Positions 14,873-24,800 are shown, counted from the stretch's first letter. The stretch: DNA of 64,000 nt from Tessaracoccus timonensis (GCF_900343145.1 NZ_LT996886.1:310001-374000); one strand, 5' to 3'. The notes: a model not told the origin generated them from the sequence alone. Numbers and translations are program-made.

Positions 14873-16641
14873 GCTCGCACCCCCAGCCCCGGCTCGATCT
14901 GGTAGTCAGCAGACAGCAGCTCTCGGTATTCGGGCACATTCGCCAGCAGTTCGGAGTGCTGCCCGACGTGCGCGATCCGCCCGTCGACGAGCATCGCGAC
15001 GCGGTCGGCGAGCAGCACCGTCGATGCCCGGTGCGCCACGACGATGCCCGTCACGCCGACGAGGGTGCGTTTCAAGGCTTCCTCGACTTCGGCTTCCGTA
15101 TGGATGTCGAGCGCGGAGAGGGTGTCGTCGAGGACGAGCACCTTCGGCTTCACCAAGATGGCGCGGGCGAGCGCGAGGCGCTGGCGCTGGCCGCCGGACA
15201 GGCTGAGCCCTTGCTCGCCAAGGCGCGTATCGAGGCCCCAGGGCAGGTCGTAGACGAACTCGGCCTTGGCGACGCGCACTGCCTCCTCGATTTCCTCGTC
15301 GGTGGCTTCCGGCCGGCCGAGTGTGAGATTTTCTCGGGCGGACATCGAGAACAGGATCGGGTCTTCAAACGCTGTCCCGATGAGCGAGCGCAGCTGGGTG
15401 AGCTCCAGGTCGCGCACATCGACGCCGTCGAGTTCGATGCTGCCGCCCGTCACGTCGAGGAGTCTGGGGATGAGTGCGACGATGGTGGATTTCCCAGAGC
15501 CGGTGCCCCCGACGAGCGCGATGGTCTCCCCCGGTTCGATCACGAGGTTGAGGTCATGCAGCGTCGAGAAGGAGGCGTCGTCGAACTGGAAATCGACGTC
15601 GCGGAACTCGAGCTTGCCGCGGGGTTCGGCAATGGTACGGGTGCCGGAATGAATGGTGATGGGCTCGTCGAACACTTCCACGACGCGGTCCGCTGCGGCC
15701 GCGGCTTCGCCAGCGAAGCTCAGGAGGAAACCCAGCCCTCCGATGGGCCACGCAATCGACAGCAGCAGCGTGACGAACGCCACCACCTGGCCGAGCGTGA
15801 GCAGCCCAGCGGCTGCGGCGTAGGCGGCGCCACCGGAGATGAGCACCAGCAGCACGTTGGGGAACACTTCGAGCAGCGTCCACAGCACCGACGCCACGTT
15901 TTGCCGGCGCACGCCGAGCTCTCGCAGCTTGACCGCGCCGTCGTCGAACTTGTCAAACGCGTACTTCACGCGCCCGAACGAGCGGATCACCCGCACTCCG
16001 TGCAGGGATTCCTCGGCGAGGCTCGCAACATCGCCAGTGGCGTCTTGTACCTGCCGGGAGATGCGCGCGGAACGCGTCACCAGTCTCCACGTGATGAGCA
16101 CGACGGGAACAATCAACGCCAGCACGATCAGGCCGAGCTGCCAGTACATCGTCACCATGATGGCGAGCACGACGACGATGCGCAGCGAGTCGAGGATGAG
16201 CATGAGCAGGCCGAACGACATGAACCGGCGCAACAGGCCGAGATCGCTCATGATGCGGCTGAGCAGCTGACCGGATTCCCACCGCTTGTGGAAGCCCATT
16301 TGGAGCGCCTGCAGCTTGTCGAATAGGTCGAAGCGCATCGATGCTTCGATGTGGCTGGTCACATCCGACATGATCCAGCGCCGCAGCCAGTTGACGCCTG
16401 CGTCAAAGGTGCCTGCCAGGAGAATGAACAGCGCACTCAAGACGATGCCGTTGATGTCGCGGTTGGCGATGGGGCCGTCGACGGCGCGCCCTAGCAGCAG
16501 CGGAATAGCCACCGAGACGAGCACGCCGATGGGGGTCAGCACCAGGATGAGCGCGAAGCTCTTCCAGGCCGGGCGGGCGTAACGCCACAGCATCACGAGC
16601 GACGAGCGCTTCTTGCGTTGCGGTGTCTCCCGGCTGGTCAT
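14869..16641 (-). CDS. ABC exporter half-transporter with degenerate Walker B (first of a heterodimeric pair)
   Basis: The 590-residue exporter has a membrane domain (about 20-320, including EASMRFDLFDKLQALQMGFH) and an ATPase domain (about 345-580). Walker A GGTGSGKSTIV and signature LSGGQRQRLALARAI are normal. Walker B reads VLVLDDTLSALD, so Asp replaces the catalytic Glu. In heterodimeric exporters this substitution pairs with a non-consensus signature in the partner to make one degenerate ATP site, and the downstream partner does carry LSAGQ. The gene is first in the pair, with ATGA coupling. Nothing nearby identifies the cargo. Confidence 0.95.
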   Translation of the reverse strand: MTSRETPQRKKRSSLVMLWRYARPAWKSFALILVLTPIGVLVSVAIPLLLGRAVDGPIANRDINGIVLSALFILLAGTFDAGVNWLRRWIMSDVTSHIEASMRFDLFDKLQALQMGFHKRWESGQLLSRIMSDLGLLRRFMSFGLLMLILDSLRIVVVLAIMVTMYWQLGLIVLALIVPVVLITWRLVTRSARISRQVQDATGDVASLAEESLHGVRVIRSFGRVKYAFDKFDDGAVKLRELGVRRQNVASVLWTLLEVFPNVLLVLISGGAAYAAAAGLLTLGQVVAFVTLLLSIAWPIGGLGFLLSFAGEAAAAADRVVEVFDEPITIHSGTRTIAEPRGKLEFRDVDFQFDDASFSTLHDLNLVIEPGETIALVGGTGSGKSTIVALIPRLLDVTGGSIELDGVDVRDLELTQLRSLIGTAFEDPILFSMSARENLTLGRPEATDEEIEEAVRVAKAEFVYDLPWGLDTRLGEQGLSLSGGQRQRLALARAILVKPKVLVLDDTLSALDIHTEAEVEEALKRTLVGVTGIVVAHRASTVLLADRVAMLVDGRIAHVGQHSELLANVPEYRELLSADYQIEPGLGVRA

Positions 16642-16701
16642 ATGTCCGAACTCTACTGAGTTTCGAGACCGAGACTCAAAGGCATTCTTCTAGTGGACAG
16701 C

Positions 16702-17712
16702 TCACATGCCCAGCATGCGGCCCCAGGTCATCGTCGCGACGACACCGGTAGTCGGAAGTTTGTGGCGGCGCTGGAAGTCCAGCACGGCTTGCTTCGTCTT
16801 CTCGCCGAACACGCCGTCGATAGCGATGTCGCGGTACCCGGAGTACTGCAGTTCTTTCTGGAGCGCGACGACGAGCGGGCCGCGGTCGCCCGGCCTCACC
16901 GTCGGGGCGAGGTGCTTCCACGTGGCGGCGTCCACGTCGCCACTGATGTCCTTAAGCTTCATCACGTCGGCTTGGTAGTAGGCGACGGCGTCTTGCGTCG
17001 TCCAACCGTAGCTACCGTTTTCGACGATCTTGCGGCCCATGCGGGCGTTTAGCAGGCGCTGCAGGGTGGTGACGTTCGTATTGACGTTGCCGTAGGTCTG
17101 CGGCAGGAAGTCGCGCGTCGCAACCGGCAGCTGGGGGGAGGGCTTGGATGCGCCGCCCACGTCGTACTGGTACAGGTTGTGCGACTTCATGATGCTGATG
17201 ACGAGCTCGGAATAGCGGGGATCCGTCGCGTACCCACCCTTGCGCACCTCGCGCACGAACTGGTCGGGGTTATTCGGGTAGTCGAAGGCCTTGCGGTAGC
17301 GGCTGAGCGAACGCAGGAATTGGCCGAAGTCCTTGATCGAATCGCCCGTGTTCGCGTACGTGCGGAAGCTAGAGACCATGAGGTAGCGGGTGCCGTCCTT
17401 GCGGTACTCGTAACTGGAGAAATCCTTGCAGCCCTTCTGGAACTGCGACTTCTTCTTGCTGCACTTGATGTTGAACAGGGTGTTCACGGGCTCTTTCGCC
17501 ATCGACGACCTGCCCCACCCGGTTTCGAGCGCGGCCATACCAATGGCGACGGAAGCCGGCACCCCGGTTGCCCGCTGGTTCTCCTGCGCGGCCTTCACGA
17601 GCGACGTGATGAAGTTGCTTTGCCTGCTGGCATGCGCCGGGGGCGCCACGACGGCGGTGAGCGCAAGCCCGGCCGTCACCGCCAAAGCCAACAGTGTTCG
17701 CAGCGCACGCAT
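16702..17712 (-). CDS. Secreted N-acetylglucosaminidase (FlgJ/LytG-type) with peptidoglycan-binding domain
   Basis: The 336-residue exported cell-wall hydrolase should cut glycan strands of peptidoglycan. A signal peptide ends near AHA-S (residue ~29). The GH73-type glucosaminidase domain (~32-195) has FITSLVKAAQENQRATGVP, ASVAIGMAALETGWGRSSMA with the catalytic Glu, and NLFNIKCSK-type and FRTYANTGDSIKDFGQFL segments. A C-terminal peptidoglycan-binding repeat (~255-336) contains DIAIDGVFGEKTKQAVLDFQRRH. GGAGAAGGC precedes the ATG. The gene lies between the ABC pair and murB, so a general cell-envelope role fits. Confidence 0.9.
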   Translation of the reverse strand: MRALRTLLALAVTAGLALTAVVAPPAHASRQSNFITSLVKAAQENQRATGVPASVAIGMAALETGWGRSSMAKEPVNTLFNIKCSKKKSQFQKGCKDFSSYEYRKDGTRYLMVSSFRTYANTGDSIKDFGQFLRSLSRYRKAFDYPNNPDQFVREVRKGGYATDPRYSELVISIMKSHNLYQYDVGGASKPSPQLPVATRDFLPQTYGNVNTNVTTLQRLLNARMGRKIVENGSYGWTTQDAVAYYQADVMKLKDISGDVDAATWKHLAPTVRPGDRGPLVVALQKELQYSGYRDIAIDGVFGEKTKQAVLDFQRRHKLPTTGVVATMTWGRMLGM

Positions 17713-17800
17713 GCCTTCTCCTGACGATCGATGAGTCGAAGGTGAGGCTAGTTGGGTGTGCGCCTCGGACGGAAGTGTCTCAACTTGAGGTTGAGGTGTG

Positions 17801-18886
17801 TTACTTGAGGGTTGCGCCGACGAGGTTCACTTCAGGTTCGAGCCGAATCCCCGTGCGTGCCTCGACGCCGTCGCGCACATGGCGGGCCAGCGCGACGAGT
17901 TCCGTCGCGGTGGCGCCTCCCCTGTTCGTGAGCGCAAGGACGTGTTTGGTCGACAGCCCCGCGTTGCCCATGCAGAACCCCTTGTCGAAGCCCGAGTGCT
18001 GAATGAGCCAGGCGGCGCTGGTTTTCGTGCGCCCGTCGTCGGTGGGAAAGCGTGGCGCGTCGTCGGGCAGCGTCGCGGCGGCGTCGGCGTCGAGGATGGG
18101 GTTGGTGAAGAAGCTGCCAGCCGACCAGGTGTCGTGGTCGGCGTCGTCGAGCACCATCCCCTTGCCCGCACGGATGGCGAGCACCGTCTCGCGCACCTTC
18201 GCCGAATCGGCGCGCTCCCCCACCTCCACTCCGAGATGCCTTGCCAGCTCGGGATACAGAATGGGCGCCGAGAGGTTCCCGAGTTTGAACTGGAACGTGA
18301 CTTCGACGACCACCCAGCGGCCGGGGTTGCGCTTGAACACGGAATCTCGGTAGCCGAACTCGCAGTCGGCGGCGGCGAACGTACGGAACTGCTTCGTTTC
18401 GCGGTCCCAGGTGCGCACGGAGTAGATGAACTGGCTCACTTCGATGCCGTAGGCGCCGACGTTTTGGATGGGCGTCGCGCCCACGCTGCCTGGGATGCCG
18501 GACAGTGCTTCGGGACCGATCCACTCCTGCGTAACCGCGTACGTCACGAAATCGTCCCAGACCTCACCAGCTCCGACGGTGATCACCGCCCCGCCGCACT
18601 GGGACACCGTGCCGCGCACGCCGGTGATGCCCATGCGCACCACGACGCCGTCGAAGCCAGCGTCGGCGACGAGCACGTTAGAGCCGCCGCCGAGGATGAG
18701 CACGGGAGTGCCCTGTTCGTCGGCTTCGCCCACGATGCGCGCGACGTCGTCGGGAGTGTTCGCGACGACGAAACGCTGCGCCGGTCCACCCACGCGCAGG
18801 GTGGTGTGATCAGCGAGCAGTGGGTTGGCATCGACGTCGACCGGTCGCGGAGCGCGGGAGACCGTCGTCATGGCGCACTCAGTCAA
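17801..18886 (-). CDS. murB: UDP-N-acetylenolpyruvoylglucosamine reductase MurB
   Basis: This NADPH- and FAD-dependent enzyme makes UDP-N-acetylmuramate for peptidoglycan. I start at TTG 18886 because GGAGG (18897-18893) is 6 bases upstream. The ATG five codons later would be 21 bases away. The 361-residue chain shows TTLRVGGPAQRFV, VLILGGGSNVLVADAGFDG (FAD site), LSGIPGSVGATPIQNVGAYG, a tyrosine loop FGYRDSVFKRN as in type I MurB, and SAGSFFTNPIL with the active-site Ser. The TTG overlaps the stop of the upstream dehydratase gene, so the three genes form one operon. Confidence 0.97.
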   Translation of the reverse strand: MTECAMTTVSRAPRPVDVDANPLLADHTTLRVGGPAQRFVVANTPDDVARIVGEADEQGTPVLILGGGSNVLVADAGFDGVVVRMGITGVRGTVSQCGGAVITVGAGEVWDDFVTYAVTQEWIGPEALSGIPGSVGATPIQNVGAYGIEVSQFIYSVRTWDRETKQFRTFAAADCEFGYRDSVFKRNPGRWVVVEVTFQFKLGNLSAPILYPELARHLGVEVGERADSAKVRETVLAIRAGKGMVLDDADHDTWSAGSFFTNPILDADAAATLPDDAPRFPTDDGRTKTSAAWLIQHSGFDKGFCMGNAGLSTKHVLALTNRGGATATELVALARHVRDGVEARTGIRLEPEVNLVGATLK

Positions 18887-19274
18887 GACGCACCTCCACC
18901 GTCGCGGCGCCGAGCACGGCGTCGTCGCCGCAGGTTGCGGTGAGCGCCAGTGTGGCTTGGCCGTCCTCGACGCTCTTCACCGTCGCATTGTAGAGCACCG
19001 CGGTGCCCTCGTCGGTATCGGGCACGACGACGGGTTTCGTGAAGCGCACGGCGTACTTGGTAACGCGCGACGGGTCGCCCACCCAGTCGGTGACGACGCG
19101 CAGGCCGGCGCCCATGGTCCACATGCCGTGAGCGAGCACGCCGGGCAGTCCCAGCGCCTTAGCCTTGCGGTCGGAGAAGTGGATCTCGTTGAAGTCTGTG
19201 GATGCGCCGCTGTAGCGCACCACGCCCTGGCGGGTGATGGGCACGCGAAGCTCGCGGGATTCACCGACGTTCAT
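18879..19274 (-). CDS. MaoC-like hydratase/dehydratase subunit (HadB-like, catalytic)
   Basis: The 131-residue hot-dog protein contains the hydratase-2 signature with catalytic Asp and His (STDFNEIHFSD, D27 and H32) and the GVLAHGMWTMG helix. In mycobacteria HadAB and HadBC dehydrate 3-hydroxyacyl-ACP in FAS-II. Here it probably acts with the gene just upstream as a two-chain (3R)-hydroxyacyl dehydratase. It overlaps that gene by ATGA and overlaps murB downstream. The rpmG-dehydratase pair-murB order is common in actinobacteria. Confidence 0.92.
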   Translation of the reverse strand: MNVGESRELRVPITRQGVVRYSGASTDFNEIHFSDRKAKALGLPGVLAHGMWTMGAGLRVVTDWVGDPSRVTKYAVRFTKPVVVPDTDEGTAVLYNATVKSVEDGQATLALTATCGDDAVLGAATVEVRLD

Positions 19275-19693
19275 GCTGTCTCCTCTCGGGTGTGCATCAG
19301 CGTGGAGTGCGCCACCGCGCAGGCTTCCCCGCCGACGGTGAGCTCGACGGCGACCGTCACCATATCGATGGGCCCACGACCCCGCACCTTGTCGATACGC
19401 AGCTCGGCGTCGACGACGTCACCTGGGCGCAGCGGCTGCAGGAACTCGAAGCGCTGGTCGGTGTGGATGGTGCGGTTGAGCGCCAGCCCGAACCGATCGT
19501 CGCCGAACAGCACATCCCATGCCTGCGCGGCGATGATGGCGGCGAATGTGGGTGGAGCGACGGGGTGCTCACCGAAGTAGGCGGGGTTGTTGTCGCCGAG
19601 TGCGGTGGCGAATTCGGCGATCTTCGCTCGGCTCACCTCGTAGGGCGGCGGCTTCGGGAGCGTCAGTCCTTCGTGCTCTGCAGTGATGGGCAT
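19271..19693 (-). CDS. MaoC-like dehydratase N-domain subunit (HadA/HadC-like, non-catalytic)
   Basis: The 140-residue hot-dog protein resembles the UPF0336/FAS1-like dehydratase N-domain: YEVSRAKIAEFATALGDNNPAYFG, then VAPPTFAAIIAAQAW and HTDQRFEFLQPLRPGDVVDAELRI. It lacks the catalytic Asp-His motif of its partner and probably forms the substrate channel of the heterodimer. No ribosome site precedes the ATG. A TAGCCT hexamer ends 6 bases before it, so the mRNA may be leaderless. A terminator-like hairpin separates it from rpmG. Confidence 0.9.
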   Translation of the reverse strand: MPITAEHEGLTLPKPPPYEVSRAKIAEFATALGDNNPAYFGEHPVAPPTFAAIIAAQAWDVLFGDDRFGLALNRTIHTDQRFEFLQPLRPGDVVDAELRIDKVRGRGPIDMVTVAVELTVGGEACAVAHSTLMHTREETA

Positions 19694-19718
19694 GCGGCAA
19701 GGCTAGCGCGGAGACGAC

Positions 19719-19746
19719 AAAACGACCGCACGAAGGCGGTCGTTTT
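19719..19746 (-). terminator. Terminator after rpmG
   Basis: An 11-bp perfect inverted repeat (AAAACGACCGC 19719-19729, GCGGTCGTTTT 19736-19746, 6-nt loop) ends in a TTTT run on the minus strand, 18 bases past the rpmG stop. The A and T runs pair within the stem, so it could also act on the other strand. Confidence 0.75.
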
Positions 19747-19763
19747 ATGCGGCGAACCGTTGA

Positions 19764-19934
19764 TCAGCGGGTTTCGCGGTGCACCTGATGCGTCCTGCAG
19801 CGCGGGCAGAACTTCTTCATTTCCAGGCGATCCGGCGTGTTGCGACGGTTCTTCTTGGTGATGTAGTTGCGCTCCTTGCACTCAGTGCAGGCAAGCGTGA
19901 TCTTCGGACGGACGTCCGCGCCCTTCTTGGCCAT
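19764..19934 (-). CDS. rpmG: 50S ribosomal protein L33 (zinc-binding, four-cysteine form)
   Basis: The 56-residue protein starts [19 protein letters not shown] and ends [21 protein letters not shown] and CPRC form the zinc knuckle that marks the C+ paralogue. Many actinobacteria also carry a cysteine-free L33 used under zinc limitation, which is not in this window. It lies between tRNA-Met and the MaoC dehydratase pair, a conserved actinobacterial position. GGAGACATC precedes the ATG. Confidence 0.97.
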   Translation of the reverse strand: MAKKGADVRPKITLACTECKERNYITKKNRRNTPDRLEMKKFCPRCRTHQVHRETR

Positions 19935-19983
19935 GATGTCTCCTTGACTCTGCGCGTGCTGCGCTTGTTGTATTCGCCGGCTG

Positions 19984-20059
19984 TGGTGACGAGAGCGGGA
20001 CTTGAACCCGCGACACAGCGATTATGAGCCGCTTGCTCTACCGACTGAGCTACCCCGTC
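19984..20059 (-). tRNA. trnM: tRNA-Met, elongator (CAT anticodon)
   Basis: The minus-strand cloverleaf has acceptor arms GACGGGG and CTCTCGTC (two G-T pairs), D-arm AGCTCAGTCGGTAGAGC, anticodon loop CTCATAA and T-arm GCGGGTTCAAGTCCCGC. The anticodon stem lacks the three G-C pairs typical of the initiator, so it is read as elongator Met. CCA is encoded (19986-19984). Confidence 0.96.
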
Positions 20060-20087
20060 AGATGTTCCTCCGTGCCCGAAGGAACCG

Positions 20088-20159
<72 letters not shown>

Positions 20160-20248
20160 TAGCGAGGGTCAAAGTTACACGAGCGAGCGGCCGACCACCA
20201 AATCGACGTGCACCCGCTCACCCATGCGTTCCGGCCGCCCGAAGCGCA

Positions 20249-20277
20249 AGACCCCGAGCCCATCCGACTCGGGGTCT
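20249..20277 (-). terminator. Hairpin abutting the 3' end of tRNA-Tyr
   Basis: A perfect 10-bp inverted repeat (AGACCCCGAG 20249-20258, CTCGGGGTCT 20268-20277, 9-nt loop) begins at the last base of the encoded CCA. No U-run follows, so it may be a processing signal or a weak terminator. Confidence 0.45.
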
Positions 20278-20360
20278 GGTGGCAGGTGTTGGATTCGAAC
20301 CAACGTAGGCGAACCGACGGTTTTACAGACCGCTCCCTTTGGCCACTCGGGCAACCTGCC
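20277..20360 (-). tRNA. trnY: tRNA-Tyr (GTA anticodon)
   Basis: An 84-nt class II tRNA on the minus strand. The acceptor pairs GGCAGGT with ACCTGCC, the anticodon loop is CTGTAAA, a long variable arm follows, and the T-arm is GTTGGTTCGAATCCAAC. CCA is encoded at 20279-20277 and its last base is part of a downstream hairpin. Confidence 0.96.
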
Positions 20361-20480
20361 GTGCGCAATGCGCCCCGCAAGGCTAGCACTTGCGTCGCGG
20401 CCCCGGCAAAACGACGAAGACGGCCGGATCATCACTGAACGCGTAGGCTTGGGCCGAGGCATCCACACGAGGAGGAAACC

Positions 20481-20972
20481 ATGGCAGCAGAGAGTTCATT
20501 TGACGTCGTGAGCAAGGTCGACCGCCAGGAAGTCGACAACGCCATCAACCAGGCCGCCAAGGAGGTCCGCACCCGCTTCGACTTCCGCGACACCGGCGCC
20601 TCCATCGCGTGGGCAGGCGAGGGCATCGAGATGGAAGCCTCCACCGAGGAGCGCGTGAAGGCGGTGCTCGATGTGTTCCAGTCGAAGCTGGCGCGCCGCG
20701 GCGTGAGCCTCAAGGCCCTCAAAGACGACGAGCCGCGGGCCTCGGGCAAGGTGTGGAAGATCAGCGCCCACATGGAGGAAGGCATCTCCCAGGAGAACGC
20801 GAAGAAGATCTCCAAGCTGATCCGCGACGAGGGGCCGAAGGGCGTCAAGGCGCAGATTCAGGGTGACGAGCTGCGCATCTCGTCGAAGAAGCGCGACGAT
20901 CTCCAGGCGGTGCAGAAGCTCATCCGCGACCAGGACTACGACTTCGCCACCCAGTTCGTGAACTACCGCTGA
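20481..20972 (+). CDS. YajQ-family nucleotide-binding protein
   Basis: The 163-residue cytosolic protein matches the YajQ/UPF0234 family over its whole length: [20 protein letters not shown] at the start, [13 protein letters not shown], a [14 protein letters not shown] strand, [20 protein letters not shown] and [20 protein letters not shown] at the end. Family members bind nucleotides, and some bind cyclic di-GMP and act as regulators. The role here is not known. GAGGAGG lies 5 bases before the ATG. Confidence 0.95.
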   Translation: MAAESSFDVVSKVDRQEVDNAINQAAKEVRTRFDFRDTGASIAWAGEGIEMEASTEERVKAVLDVFQSKLARRGVSLKALKDDEPRASGKVWKISAHMEEGISQENAKKISKLIRDEGPKGVKAQIQGDELRISSKKRDDLQAVQKLIRDQDYDFATQFVNYR

Positions 20973-20993
20973 GGCGCTCGGTAAGCTCGCCCC

Positions 20994-21875
20994 ATGCGAA
21001 TCGGCACCCACAATGTGAACGGCATCCGCGCGACGACGAAGCGCGGGTTCAAGGAGTTTTGGGCGTCGGAGGGCGCCGACGTCGTGTGCCTCCAGGAGGT
21101 GCGTTGCCGGGCGAAGGACCTGCCGCTCGACGCATTCGACGGCTGGCACGCCACGCTCGAGCTGGGCCAGCTGGCGGGGCGCAACGGTGTGGCTATCTTG
21201 ACCCGCCAGCCCCCCGCCGCCGTGCGCACCATTCATGGCGGCAGCGCCCACGTCGTCGAAGGTGGTGAGCTCAGAGAAATCCCGACGGAGGCCACCGGCG
21301 GGCGCGACCTCCAACCAGCCGCCACGCACGGGCGCTACCTGGAGGTCGACCTCGTCGACGCGCCACTGCGCGTGGCATCGCTGTATCTGCCGAAGGGCTC
21401 GGCGTTTCCGTACGATGGCGTGGACGAGCCGAAGTACGAGTTCAAGATGCGCTTCCTGCGCGGCCTGGCGCGCCAGCTCACCACGTCTCGGCGCGACGCC
21501 GCCCAAGAAGGCCGCGAGTTCCTCATCGTCGGTGACTTCAACATCGCCCGCAGCGAGCTGGACATCAAGAACTGGCGTGGCAATCAGAAGTCCGAGGGCT
21601 TCCTGCCAGAAGAACGCGACTGGATCGCCTCAGTGCTGGGCCCACGCACACTCGTCGACGTGCAGCGCCAGCTGGTAGGCAACGTCGACGGGCCGTACTC
21701 CTGGTGGAGCTGGCGCGGCCAGGCGTTCACCAACGACGCCGGCTGGCGGATCGACTACCACCTGGCCTCCCCCGGCCTCGCGAAGGTGGCGACGGCTGCC
21801 CGCACCGCCCGCGAAGCCAGCTACGACGCGCGCATGAGCGACCACGCGCCGGTGATCGTCGACTACGCGCTGTGA
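20994..21875 (+). CDS. xthA: Exodeoxyribonuclease III / AP endonuclease
   Basis: The 293-residue Mg-dependent base-excision-repair nuclease cuts at abasic sites and trims 3' ends. Family residues are visible: HNVNGIRA, CLQEVRCRAKDLP (metal-binding Glu), VGDFNIARSELDIKNW (catalytic Asp-Asn), WSWRGQAFTNDAGWRIDYHL and MSDHAPVIVDY (catalytic His). An insertion of about 30 residues around 80-110 makes it slightly longer than E. coli ExoIII. TAAGCT ends 6 bases before the ATG with no clear ribosome site, so a leaderless mRNA is possible. Confidence 0.95.
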   Translation: MRIGTHNVNGIRATTKRGFKEFWASEGADVVCLQEVRCRAKDLPLDAFDGWHATLELGQLAGRNGVAILTRQPPAAVRTIHGGSAHVVEGGELREIPTEATGGRDLQPAATHGRYLEVDLVDAPLRVASLYLPKGSAFPYDGVDEPKYEFKMRFLRGLARQLTTSRRDAAQEGREFLIVGDFNIARSELDIKNWRGNQKSEGFLPEERDWIASVLGPRTLVDVQRQLVGNVDGPYSWWSWRGQAFTNDAGWRIDYHLASPGLAKVATAARTAREASYDARMSDHAPVIVDYAL

Positions 21876-21883
21876 GATAACGC

Positions 21884-24800
21884 TCAGCTCACCATGTGGT
21901 TGATGGTGGCCAGCACCTCGCTTACCACCGACCTCGGCACCGCCGACCATGGCACGTGGCGCATCCCGGAGAAGAAGTCGAGTCTCGACTTACGCCTCGG
22001 GTCCACACCGTAGTCAAGGATGCCCGGATCCTTTTCGCCTGCGAGAAGGTAGGCGCACTCGAAGGCCTGGTCCTCCTGCTCGGCGGGCGAACCGCCCACC
22101 CACATGCCGGGGTCGAACTGGATCACGGCGGTGACGTCTGCGGCATGGAAGTACTTGCCGTACAACACGTACACGCCCGCGTCGAGGGGTTCACCTCGAA
22201 CCCAGTCAAATTTCGAGAATCCGCCAATGAGCTTGCCTGCGGGGAACGCTCCTTCTGGTAGGCCGTGGAGCAGCAGATCGTCTCCCTGGTTTGGGGGCAG
22301 CGTGAACACCTGCCTGGAGAGCTGCGGGAAGGCCTCCACCAGCTCGTAGTCGGCTTGCACCGACGCCCAGCTGGAGCGCTCCGTTTCCGAGAGATCCACC
22401 GGATGCACAATGCCGAGCGTTCGCCCGTCGAGCGACACGGGTTCGTCGTCGATGTCCACGAGCTGCCCGTCCTCGTCGATGCGCCCCAGCGCGACGCGGC
22501 TGTCACCGTCGTAGATGCTCCACACCACCGACGACAACAGCCCGCGCAGCAGCGGGTGCGGCGCGAGGTAGGTTTCGAAATCGGCTGCTTCCCAACGTCG
22601 GCCTGAAATCATCGCGTTCTCGAAGCGCTTGTTCTGGATCTTCGCCAGCCCGGTGACCGTCTTCTTCAGCGCCGTGAACTCCGCCTTCGCCTCCTCAGCG
22701 AGTTGCGCATCATCGGACTGATTGGGCTTCGGCAACGCGGTGCGGGGCTTGCCGGTGGGGCGCCCGTCGTCGCCGATGAGACGCACCACCACCTTGCACT
22801 CGGGAGTCACACTGGCCAGGAACCGCCTCGCCCCGAAACTGAACTCGCGCGTACCGCGCTCGTCGAGACCGCCGTCGGGGATAATGCGATCTTCCAGCTG
22901 GTCGCGGGTGAAACCCATCTGCCCCGCGATCTCGTTCATCGCTTCGCCAGCGCGCTTCTTGATGGCCGCATATTTCACCTTGGCGGCGATACCCGCAATC
23001 GCTTGCAAAGCCACGTCGGAGCCGACGTTGCGCAACGCCGTCAACCCATGCACCGCACGCTTGTGCTGCGAGATGCCCGGCCACTCCCGGATCATCGGCG
23101 TCAGATGGTGCACGAACCCATCGCTGGCGATGCAGCCCGCACCCGTCATGAGCCACTTCTCCTTCGACGGGGCCCCGTTCGCCAGCCACAGGTCCAGCAA
23201 AGCGACGGCGAAGGCGTCGCGGTGACGTACGGAGGCGTGCTCCCGCAGTGCTGCCAAGAGCGGCTGGTCGCGGTCATCGGCCTGCATCGCCCCGATGACG
23301 AACCGCACCTCTTCCTCGCCCAGCTTTGCGCCGTCGACGACGATCGGGGGCAGCCCTGCAACGTTCAGGTATTTGGGAAGCGGCTTCGGCCTGGCGACGG
23401 CGTCCACCGCGTCCTGCCACCACGGGGTCGACGGGTCGAACGCGCTCAGGGAGGATTCCTCGAGCACTTCCTGAGCCACCTGGCGCACACCGCCGGAGGT
23501 CTGCTCGACGATGCGTTGCAGCTGCTCAGTGGGCAGGGGGCGTAGCAGTCGAGCGATACCGGCGGCCTGCTGCACGCTGAGGTCGGCTGCGAGCACCTGT
23601 GCCAGGTGAGATTCCAGCCATTGCTCAGCAGCAGCAGCGTGCCGGGTCTTGGCGATCTCAAGGAACAGTGGCACTGCGGCAGGCCCGTGCAGCCTGGCAG
23701 TGAGGAGCCGCAGCGAGGCGTCCGCAGCGTCCTTGTCAATCTTGCCGAGGTCTGAGGCGAGCTTCGAGAAACCGAGCGGCCCGACGTTGATCACCCACGC
23801 CAAGGCTTCATACCGGTAATAGCCAAGGTGGACGCCTAGGCGTTTGGCGTGCTGGAGCCGCTCCTCAGGCGTGGCGTACAGCAACGGCAACATAGCGGTG
23901 TCAATGTACGGCCGGCCACACGCACCAGATGGCAGCGCATCGAGGCTGGCCCGAATGTCGTCCTCTCGCCCGCCGAGCAGCCGGGCGAAGAACATCCGCA
24001 CTCCGACGGAGCCGCGCGGCTGACGCTGAGGGTTCACGAGTGGCTCTCGCAACGCGTCGGCAAGCTCTAGCTTCTCCGCTTCGGGGATGAACTTCCAGAT
24101 TGCGCGTAGCGCCAGCACCGTCGTGGCGTGTGCTTCGTCACGATCTAGCGCCCAAGAATCATACAGACCATGCAGATCGTCTTTGAGTTCCTTCGCGCAC
24201 TTCACCAGGGGCTGGTTGCCCGATGCCTGCGAGAGAATGAAGTGCAACCCCTCGGGCGGGATCCTGTTCGATGCCGGTTCCTGATAGGTGTTTGTACCCA
24301 GCGCTGCGTTAGGGTCGAAGAAGAACTCAGACCACCACGTGGCGCACTCGGCGCTGGGGTAACCGTCGAAGGGCTCGCCTGAGAGCTCCCAGTAGCTGGC
24401 GTACTTATTTGGGTCTCGCACCCACTCGCATATCTGCTTGGCGCGAGCGGCAGCCTCGTCGGGGTTGAAGGGCGACGTGTCTTGCAGCTGCTCGAGATCA
24501 GCCGACAGATCCCAGCCGCGCTCCCACCAGAACAGCTCCAGACCGAGGTCTGTTGCATCGCCTGCCGGAGCGACGGGGGTTGCTGGGGCCTGGGCGCTCT
24601 CGGCGGGCTCCGGCGCGTTGCGTTTGGCGGTTGGCTTCGGCGCCGACGTGTCTGTGATCTCCGCCGACGGCGTGAGCGGGCCCTCGATGGGATCCTCCTC
24701 GTCGACGTATCCCTTCTTCAGCTTCGCGGCCACCTGCTTCTCTGCGTCGGCAAGGGCCTTCTCTTCGGAGGGGTAGGCCTTGGTCTTCGTCGTGCCGGCG

